47,750 bases of DNA from RGIG8785 sp045655245 (GTDB lineage: Bacteria > Bacillota > Clostridia > RGIG8785), in the NCBI GenBank assembly GCA_045655245.1, contig JAZOOX010000031.1:1-47750 (forward strand). The letters are read 5' to 3'. The translations under genes and the position numbers were made by a program. How positions within the stretch are numbered: position 1 is the first letter of the stretch; every line of letters begins with the position of its first letter. The notes below the pieces were generated by a model that did no database searches, was not told the origin of the DNA, and saw only the letters and a list, made by a program, of their open reading frames with translations. Below are positions 41,385 through 47,750 of the stretch, piece by piece.

Positions 41385-41844
41385 GGAAGTTTCCGAAGAA
41401 ACTCCTGAAGTAAACGAGTTTGAAGTCAAATATCAGGAAACGCTGGACCGTTTGCTTCGCACCACTGCGGAGTATGACAATTTCCGCAAACGTTCGGTCA
41501 AAGAAAAAGAAGCAATGTACCAAAACGCGCAAGCCGCTTTTGCGGAAAAGATTCTGCCTGTTTTGGACAACTTTGACCGTGCCATCGCCGCGTGTGAGGA
41601 CAAAGAAGACAGTTTCTTCAAGGGCGTGGAAATGGTCCATAAACAGTTTGTCGAAATCCTAACGACTTTGGGGGTTACCCCCATTCCCACCGTTGGCGAA
41701 ACCTTCGACCCAGAACTCCACTACGCCGTTGCCCACGAAGAAAGAGACGACTATGGAGAGAACGAGATTATCGAGGAGTTCGCCCGCGGCTATAAATTAA
41801 AAGAGCAAGTCATTCGACCCGCAATGGTCAAAGTAGCTAATTAA
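41347..41844 (+). CDS. grpE: Nucleotide exchange factor GrpE
   Basis: The 165-residue cochaperone has an acidic N-terminus, a long coiled-coil helix (EVKYQETLDRLLRTTAEYDNF), and the C-terminal beta domain ending VIRPAMVKVAN. It releases ADP from DnaK. The ATG at 41347 lies inside the end of hrcA, behind GAGAGGAAGAG; no later start would keep the coiled coil. Confidence 0.96.
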   Translation: MSTKPETSPDTTEEVSEETPEVNEFEVKYQETLDRLLRTTAEYDNFRKRSVKEKEAMYQNAQAAFAEKILPVLDNFDRAIAACEDKEDSFFKGVEMVHKQFVEILTTLGVTPIPTVGETFDPELHYAVAHEERDDYGENEIIEEFARGYKLKEQVIRPAMVKVAN

Positions 41845-41861
41845 TGGAAGGAGAAATAAAA

Positions 41862-43679
41862 ATGGCAAAAATTATTGGTATTGACTTAGGAACCACCAAC
41901 TCCTGCGTTGCAGTATTGGAAGGCGGCGAAGCCACCGTTATCGCAAACGCAGAGGGTGCAAGAACCACCCCCTCGGTCGTTGCTTTCACCAAAGCAGGCG
42001 AACGTCTGGTCGGTACGGTTGCAAAGCGTCAGAGCATCACCAACCCCGACCGCACCATTATTTCCATCAAACGTGATATGGGTAGCGACAAGCGTGTTGC
42101 CATCGACGATAAGGCTTACACCCCTCAGGAAATTTCCCCAATGATCCTGCAGAAATTAAAGGCAGACGCCGAATCCTACCTGGGCGAAACCGTTTCTCAG
42201 GCGGTTATCACCGTTCCTGCATACTTCTCTGACGCTCAGCGTCAGGCAACCAAGGATGCAGGCAAGATCGCAGGGCTGGAAGTTCTGCGTATTATCAATG
42301 AGCCTACTGCTGCTGCATTGGCTTACGGTCTGGACAAAGACACCGACCAAAAGATTATGGTTTACGACCTGGGCGGCGGCACCTTCGACGTTTCTATTCT
42401 GGAAATCGGCGACGGCGTTTTCGAAGTACTGGCTACCTCGGGTAACAACCGTTTGGGAGGTGACGACTTCGACGAACGCATCATCCGCTATCTGGCAGAC
42501 GAATTCAAAAAAGAACACGGCGTTGACCTGACTGCCGACAAGATGGCGCTTCAGCGCTTAAAGGATGCCGCAGAAAAAGCGAAGATCGAACTGTCGGGCA
42601 TCATGTCTGCGAACATCAACCTGCCCTTTATTGCGGCAGACGCCAATGGCCCCAAGCACTTGGATATTACTCTGACCCGTGCGAAGTTCAACGAACTGAC
42701 TGCGGACCTGGTTGAAAAGACCTTGGTTTCTGTCAAGAATGCGCTGTCCGACTCGGGTCTGTCTGCAGGGGAAATCGATAAAGTTATCATGGTCGGCGGT
42801 TCCAGCCGTATCCCTGCGGTTTCCGAAGCCGTTAAAAACCTGATCGGTCAGGAACCCCACAAGGGCATTAACCCGGACGAATGTGTTGCTGTCGGCGCTG
42901 CCATTCAGGCAGGCGTTTTGGGCGGCGAAGTCAAAGACTTACTGCTCTTGGACGTTACCCCCCTGTCTTTGGGTATCGAGACCCTGGGTGGCGTTTGCAC
43001 CCGTTTGATCGAGCGTAACACCACCATCCCCACCAAGAAGAGTCAGGTGTTCTCTACCGCCGCTGACAGTCAGACCTCTGTAGACATTCACGTTCTGCAG
43101 GGCGAGCGGGAAATGGCACAGGACAACAAGACCTTGGGTCGCTTCCAGTTGACCGGTATTGCGCCCGCACCTCGCGGCGTACCTCAAATCGAAGTTACCT
43201 TCGATATCGATGCCAACGGCATTGTTCACGTTTCTGCAAAAGACCTGGGCACCGGTAATGAACAGAAGATTACTATTACGGCTTCCACCAACTTAAACGA
43301 CGAGGAAATCGATCGCGCCGTTAAAGAGGCAGAACAGTTTGCCGCAGAAGACAAGAAGAAGAAAGAATCCATCGAGGTCCGTAACCAGGCTGACCAGCTG
43401 GTTTATCAGTCTGAAAAGGCATTGACCGACCTGGGTGACAAGGTGGACGCCGCTGACCGCGATGCTGTTACCGCCGAAATCGAAAAGGTCAAGAAGGCAC
43501 TGGAAGGTACTGATACCGAAGCCATTAAGACCGCCAGCGAAGCCCTGTCTCAGAAGTTCTACGAAATTTCTGCAAAGGTTTACCAGAACGCCGCTCCCCA
43601 GGACGGTGCTCAGGGCGGCGCAAACGCTGACGGAACCTATCAGGCAGACTACACCGTTGATGAGGATCAACAGAACTAA
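41862..43679 (+). CDS. dnaK: Molecular chaperone DnaK (Hsp70)
   Basis: The 605-residue Hsp70 starts AKIIGIDLGTTNSCVAVLEG and shows the phosphate motif VYDLGGGTFDVSIL, INEPTAAALAYG, the linker DLLLLDVTPLSLGIETLGG, and the substrate-binding and lid domains. The lid is short with a Q/G/D-rich tail (QDGAQGGANADG). The N-domain is of the Gram-positive type, lacking the insert found in Proteobacteria. The start is set at 41862, which GGAAGGAG precedes by about 10 bases; ATG at 41844 overlaps that site. Confidence 0.98.
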   Translation: MAKIIGIDLGTTNSCVAVLEGGEATVIANAEGARTTPSVVAFTKAGERLVGTVAKRQSITNPDRTIISIKRDMGSDKRVAIDDKAYTPQEISPMILQKLKADAESYLGETVSQAVITVPAYFSDAQRQATKDAGKIAGLEVLRIINEPTAAALAYGLDKDTDQKIMVYDLGGGTFDVSILEIGDGVFEVLATSGNNRLGGDDFDERIIRYLADEFKKEHGVDLTADKMALQRLKDAAEKAKIELSGIMSANINLPFIAADANGPKHLDITLTRAKFNELTADLVEKTLVSVKNALSDSGLSAGEIDKVIMVGGSSRIPAVSEAVKNLIGQEPHKGINPDECVAVGAAIQAGVLGGEVKDLLLLDVTPLSLGIETLGGVCTRLIERNTTIPTKKSQVFSTAADSQTSVDIHVLQGEREMAQDNKTLGRFQLTGIAPAPRGVPQIEVTFDIDANGIVHVSAKDLGTGNEQKITITASTNLNDEEIDRAVKEAEQFAAEDKKKKESIEVRNQADQLVYQSEKALTDLGDKVDAADRDAVTAEIEKVKKALEGTDTEAIKTASEALSQKFYEISAKVYQNAAPQDGAQGGANADGTYQADYTVDEDQQN

Positions 43680-43698
43680 CTGACCGGAGGGAACCACC

Positions 43699-44850
43699 TT
43701 GGCAGAGAAACGCGATTATTACGAAGTCCTCGGTGTTGCCAAATCGGCCACCGAGGATGAACTCAAAAAAGCATACCGCAAGGTTGCCCAAAAGGATCAC
43801 CCGGATATGAATCCCGGCGACAAAGAAGCGGAAGAAAAGTTCAAAGAAGCGCAAGAAGCCTATGACGTCCTTTCCAACAGCGAAAAACGTCAGCGTTATG
43901 ACCAGTTCGGCCACGCAGGGGTTGATCCTTCGGCAGGGGGCGGCTATAACCCCTATGGTGCAGGGTTTGGCGGAGCAGGCTTCGACATGGGCGATATTTT
44001 CGAAAGTTTCTTCGGCGGTGGATTTGGCGGCGGCGGAAATGCCCGTCGCAGAAATGCACCCCAAAAGGGTCGCGACCTACGCTATCAGATTGAGCTGGGG
44101 TTTTTGGATGCTGTTTTCGGCATCTCCCGCGAAATCAATATCACCCGTAAGGAACGCTGTGAAAGTTGTTCGGGAAGCGGCGCAAAAAAAGGAACCAGCC
44201 CCGTCACCTGTACTACCTGCGGCGGTTCTGGCTCGGTTCGTGTACAGCAAAACACAGGATTCATGAGTTTTGCTACCACCCGCCCTTGTACGGTTTGTAA
44301 CGGAACGGGTAAAATCATTAAGGAACCTTGCGCTGATTGTCACGGTACCGGCTCGGTCCGCAAAAACCGCAAGATTAACGTAAAGATTCCTGCAGGTATC
44401 GACGATGGGCAGACCATCTCTCTCCGTGGTGAAGGCGAAAACGGTGTGAATGGCGGCCCCAACGGTGATTTGTATATCACTGTTCGTGTCAAGCCCCATC
44501 CCATTTTCGAGCGCCATGACAGTGATATTCTTTGTGAAGTCCCCATCACCTTCACCCAAGCGGCATTGGGTGCTACCGTCAAGGTTCCTACCGTGGACGG
44601 CGAGGAATCCCTCGAAATCCCCGAAGGCACCGCAACGGGTACCGTCTTTACTTTAAAAGGTAAGGGCGTTCCCCAAATCAACCGCCGTGGTCGGGGCAAT
44701 GCATACATCAAAGTTACTGTAGACGTACCGCGAGGGCTGAATGCCAAGCAGAAGGATCTGCTTCGCCAGTTCTCCGATTCGTTGGGCGACAAGCACCACG
44801 AAAAATGTAAGTCCTTTTTCGATGCGGTGAAAAAAGCATTCAAGAAATGA
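43699..44850 (+). CDS. dnaJ: Chaperone DnaJ (Hsp40)
   Basis: The 383-residue type I J-protein has a J domain (DYYEVLGVAKSATEDELKKAYR, with HPD), a Gly/Phe-rich linker, four zinc motifs (CESCSGSG, CTTCGGSG, CTVCNGTG, CADCHGTG) and C-terminal substrate domains. It stimulates DnaK ATPase. Translation starts at TTG after GGAGGG. It is the last gene of the operon. Confidence 0.97.
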   Translation: MAEKRDYYEVLGVAKSATEDELKKAYRKVAQKDHPDMNPGDKEAEEKFKEAQEAYDVLSNSEKRQRYDQFGHAGVDPSAGGGYNPYGAGFGGAGFDMGDIFESFFGGGFGGGGNARRRNAPQKGRDLRYQIELGFLDAVFGISREINITRKERCESCSGSGAKKGTSPVTCTTCGGSGSVRVQQNTGFMSFATTRPCTVCNGTGKIIKEPCADCHGTGSVRKNRKINVKIPAGIDDGQTISLRGEGENGVNGGPNGDLYITVRVKPHPIFERHDSDILCEVPITFTQAALGATVKVPTVDGEESLEIPEGTATGTVFTLKGKGVPQINRRGRGNAYIKVTVDVPRGLNAKQKDLLRQFSDSLGDKHHEKCKSFFDAVKKAFKK

Positions 44851-44879
44851 AAAAAGCCACCCTTTCGGGTGGCTTTTTT
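44851..44879. terminator. Bidirectional terminator between dnaJ and the DUF1858 gene
   Basis: A 12-bp stem (AAAAAGCCACCC at 44851-44862 with its complement at 44867-44878), with loop TTTC. A-rich left arm and T-rich right arm serve both converging operons. Confidence 0.94.
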
Positions 44880-44885
44880 AGTTGC

Positions 44886-45089
44886 TTAGCGGTCTTTTAA
44901 GAACTCGTTAATGCGGGCAATCAGCGCATCAGCATCTACACCGTGAACGGCGCAGGCGTCAGCAACGCTTTCGCTGGTTGCAGAGGGGCAACCCAGACAG
45001 TGCATTCCAATCTCCAAAAAGAAAGGTGCGGTACCGGGGTCTAACTGCAGCACTTCGGCAACGATCATATCCTTGTTGATCTGCTTCAT
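44886..45089 (-). CDS. DUF1858 small protein (HCP-associated redox disulfide type)
   Basis: The 67-residue protein contains the family core FFLEIGMHCLGCPSA, with two cysteines spaced CxxC, typical of DUF1858, which is often fused or linked to redox proteins. A redox or metal-cofactor role is possible but unproven. ATG at 45089 follows AAAGGAG by 9 bases; GTG at 45092 is an alternative. It lies 19 bases after dnaI and is probably co-transcribed with it. Confidence 0.85.
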   Translation of the reverse strand: MKQINKDMIVAEVLQLDPGTAPFFLEIGMHCLGCPSATSESVADACAVHGVDADALIARINEFLKDR

Positions 45090-45108
45090 CACTATACACT
45101 CCTTTCTG

Positions 45109-46053
45109 TCAGTTGTTGCGGCGCAGGTCCTTCCCATAAAAGGGGAGAAGGGTGTACGCGCCGCTTATGCGAGAGGCAACGCGAGGTGAATACGCGTTTG
45201 CCAGGTCGTTGATGTTTAGGTTGCTGCTGATAACCGTTTTTTTCTTATTATTAATACGGGTATTAATAATGTAGAAAATGAGTGCGGACGAGTATTCGGT
45301 GACATACTCGGTGCCCAGGTCGTCCAGAATCAAAAGGTCGACTTCCTCCAGCAACGGAAGCAGTTCTTCCATTTCGGAGGGGGCGGTGCGCAAAAGCTCA
45401 AACGCCGAGTAGTAAAGAACGGAATGCCCGTTTTTCATCACCCGCTCGGCAATGGCACTGCAAAGATAGGTTTTGCCCAACCCTGCCGAGCCGTAAAGGT
45501 AGAGGTTTTCATCATCCCTCTTTTTGACGTTCTTGGCGAAATCTTTGCAGATTTCTACAACCTCTTTGTAGTAATTGCGTAGAGATCTTCCCAGTTTGGG
45601 ATCATGCTCGTCCGAAAAAAGGTCGAAGTTACAGTTCTTAAAGGTTTGGGTTTCGCAAAGGGTACCGATGCCCGAAGCATTTAACATAGCGCGGGTTAAG
45701 GCGCGTTCATAGCATTTGCAGTTCTTGCCCTTGATACTCCCGGTATCACTACATTCCTTGCAATAGGGTTTGTAATCGGTGGCGGTTTTGACCATGCCCA
45801 CCGACTTTAAAAGGCAGTCCCGCTTTTGGCGAAGAGCGTCCAGCTCCGCTTGCGCTTCTTCTGCGCCGCGGTTTAAGGCCATTTTTTGTACTAAATTCAA
45901 AGAAGCCAGCCGTAGTTGTTGGTCCACCTCTTCTAATTCGGGGCAACGCTGATATGCAAAAGAAAGGGCTTTTTGATGGTCCCTTCGCGCTCGTTCACGG
46001 TGAGCCTCCAGCTCTTCCCGTGCGGCGCGGCGAATATCATTGGTCAGACTCAA
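45109..46053 (-). CDS. dnaI: DnaI-type helicase loader (DnaC-like AAA+ ATPase)
   Basis: The 314-residue protein has an N-terminal helical region, a zinc-like motif (C98, C101, C112, C114, as YCKEC and NCKCY), then an AAA+ domain with Walker A GSAGLGKT (188-195) and Walker B LLILDDLGTEY (about 240-250). Such proteins load the DnaB helicase. It starts with TTG after AAGGAGG and overlaps dnaD by 17 bases, linking loader and DnaD as expected for a Firmicute primosome. Confidence 0.92.
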   Translation of the reverse strand: MSLTNDIRRAAREELEAHRERARRDHQKALSFAYQRCPELEEVDQQLRLASLNLVQKMALNRGAEEAQAELDALRQKRDCLLKSVGMVKTATDYKPYCKECSDTGSIKGKNCKCYERALTRAMLNASGIGTLCETQTFKNCNFDLFSDEHDPKLGRSLRNYYKEVVEICKDFAKNVKKRDDENLYLYGSAGLGKTYLCSAIAERVMKNGHSVLYYSAFELLRTAPSEMEELLPLLEEVDLLILDDLGTEYVTEYSSALIFYIINTRINNKKKTVISSNLNINDLANAYSPRVASRISGAYTLLPFYGKDLRRNN

Positions 46054-47035
46054 TGCGGTCGCCTCCTTCCTTCTTGCGGCGGCGTTTTAAAGCACCTGCT
46101 TCTACATCGCTGAAGTCTTGATGTTCATCTTGATAGTTAATAAAACGATTGGGTTTGGAACGGCCCACCGTCTTTTTCTTGCCCAGACGATCGATGTCGG
46201 ACGGATGGTACACCCGTGCCTCGTGCCAGTTCTTTAAAATCTTCTCCATGTACGGAAAGGCAAGCTTCCCCGTATTTAATACCGTCTGCTCATAGGCGAT
46301 GCGGAGCATTTCCATGCTCATTTTGTATTCGTTGGTCCAGCGCAGGATATATTCCTGCTCCAAAGCGGTCAGACGGCGGGAACCCACCTGGGTCAACTTG
46401 CGGAATTGGTAGAATAGCTGCTCGGTCTCTTCCAGTTCCTTTAAGTGTTGTTCTGCTTTTTCAATGGTGTCGATGCCACTGCGGTGCCATTCGATGGCAA
46501 CCCGTTCCACATAACTCATACTCTGTTTCTTTCGGGCAACCGCCAGATTGAAAATGACCATAATAACTTCGGGCGCAAGACCCAGCCAGTCTACAACGCC
46601 GTAGAGCAGTTCGCAGTCTTTTGGGGTCAATGGTTTGCCTAATTGGCATTGGGCAAAGTCAAAAAGCTCTTGTAGTTTGGAGTCTGCTGAAACGGCAGAA
46701 GCAATCTCTTTACTTTTATATATGGGTTTTTGCGGGGCTTCTTTTTCGGAAGGCTGAAGCAAGGTAACGCGCACACTTGCGTCTTCCTTTTCGGTTTTTA
46801 ACAGTCCTACCGATTCCCAATAAGAAAAAGCTTGGGTAATGTCCGATTCCAAAAGACCCAACTGCTCGGCAAGATCCTCGCAGGAGGCTTCGATACCGAA
46901 CTGGGACAATCGGAGGGCGTACAGATATACTTTTACAAATACAGGATTGGCTTTTGCAAGGTAACAGTCAATAACCGAAACGGGCAAAACCAACACCTGA
47001 GGGTGAAGCTGTGATATGATATTGTATGTAGACAT
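46037..47035 (-). CDS. dnaD: DnaD-domain primosome protein
   Basis: The 332-residue protein has an N-terminal winged-helix part (about 1-95) and two C-terminal DnaD/DnaB_2-type repeats (around 115-195 with YVERVAIEWHRSGIDT, and 220-290 with YMEKILKNWHE). DnaD-family proteins act with DnaA in recruiting DnaI-DnaB. Two tandem repeats are closer to Bacillus DnaB (the remodelling protein) than DnaD, so naming is uncertain. The start has AAGGAG 8 bases upstream. The basic tail RRRKKEGG is at the dnaI overlap. Confidence 0.88.
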   Translation of the reverse strand: MSTYNIISQLHPQVLVLPVSVIDCYLAKANPVFVKVYLYALRLSQFGIEASCEDLAEQLGLLESDITQAFSYWESVGLLKTEKEDASVRVTLLQPSEKEAPQKPIYKSKEIASAVSADSKLQELFDFAQCQLGKPLTPKDCELLYGVVDWLGLAPEVIMVIFNLAVARKKQSMSYVERVAIEWHRSGIDTIEKAEQHLKELEETEQLFYQFRKLTQVGSRRLTALEQEYILRWTNEYKMSMEMLRIAYEQTVLNTGKLAFPYMEKILKNWHEARVYHPSDIDRLGKKKTVGRSKPNRFINYQDEHQDFSDVEAGALKRRRKKEGGDRIESDQ

Positions 47036-47064
47036 TTTGGTTACTCCTTACGGGAATTACGTCT

Positions 47065-47093
47065 AGTTTACCACATTTTTTTGTGCTTTTCAA
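47065..47093 (-). promoter_or_regulatory. Sigma-A promoter for dnaD-dnaI-DUF1858
   Basis: On the minus strand TTGAAA (47093-47088), 17 bases, TAAACT (47070-47065). Confidence 0.75.
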
Positions 47094-47132
47094 CTATTTT
47101 TAAATTTTTGAGAAAAAAGTTGAAAAAAAGGG

Positions 47133-47162
47133 TTGACAAAGGTGGAAAAGGTTTGTTATAAT
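47133..47162 (+). promoter_or_regulatory. rRNA operon promoter
   Basis: TTGACA (47133-47138), 18-base spacer, TATAAT (47157-47162). The leader of about 150 bases includes CCTTGAAAACTAAACAG, similar to sequences in Firmicute rRNA leaders and spacers that take part in processing or antitermination. Confidence 0.88.
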
Positions 47163-47317
47163 AGCACTTGCCGCTGACGAAGCGGGCGATCCTTGAAAAC
47201 TAAACAGCACAAAGGTTCACGTTAATTTTAAGAGTAATACTCGCACAGTGATAACAAGATCATTGAGCAGACAAACACTATGAACTTGAGCCGTTTCTGA
47301 GGAAATGGTTTAATATT

Positions 47318-47750
<433 letters not shown>

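Overview
The window is a chromosomal replication-origin region of a low-to-mid-GC Firmicute of the class Clostridia. Evidence for this is the gene order rpmH-dnaA-dnaN-recF-remB-gyrB-gyrA on one side and rnpA-yidD-yidC-jag-mnmE-mnmG-rsmG-noc-parA-parB on the other, sigma-A type promoters, strong AGGAGG ribosome sites, CIRCE/HrcA control, a DnaD/DnaI primosome and a VanW/SLH envelope repertoire. The partial 16S rRNA at the right end and the W-G-K variant of the GyrB TOPRIM loop suggest an Oscillospirales/Ruminococcaceae-like lineage, but I could not run a database comparison. No insertion sequence, phage, CRISPR array or tRNA was seen.

Layout. 1-8121 (+): the 3' part of dnaB, then tilS, hpt, ftsH and a two-gene heterodimeric ABC exporter, transcribed toward the origin. 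8122-8327: a convergent junction with terminators and a cluster of three perfect DnaA boxes, two of them arms of a palindrome. 8328-19045 (-): dnaA, dnaN, recF, remB-like, gyrB, gyrA, a NUDIX hydrolase and a VanW/G5 envelope protein, read away from the origin. The bipartite oriC lies on both sides of dnaA (17489-17692 and 19046-19140). 19281-35181 (+): ribosomal protein L34, RNase P protein, membrane insertion (YidD, YidC), KhpB/Jag, tRNA modification (MnmE, MnmG), RsmG, a Noc-like ParB paralogue, two perfect parS sites, ParA-ParB, the infC-rpmI-rplT operon behind a structured leader, a SpoU methyltransferase, DprA, TopA and TrmFO. 35212-37272 (-): an EF-G paralogue. 37475-40177 (+): a 900-residue secreted SLH-domain protein. 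40230-44850 (+): the CIRCE-controlled hrcA-grpE-dnaK-dnaJ heat-shock operon. 44886-47035 (-): a small DUF1858 protein, the DnaI-type helicase loader and DnaD. 47133-47750 (+): an rRNA promoter, leader and the 5' part of 16S rRNA.

The genes form a coherent replication and segregation neighbourhood. It holds the initiator and origin, the clamp, the helicase, the helicase loader and DnaD, gyrase and topoisomerase I, and the ParABS system with its centromere sites. Next to these are the core translation and protein-quality genes expected near a fast-replicating origin. The most notable signals are regulatory: the extra DnaA-box palindrome 9 kb from dnaA, a DnaA-trio-like unwinding region, an infC gene that appears to start at AUC just after a leader terminator, a second terminator abutting the mnmE ribosome site, and an unexplained structured stretch next to parS. 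Apart from the variable part of the SLH protein, nearly every gene belongs to a known family; I found no clearly new multi-gene system.
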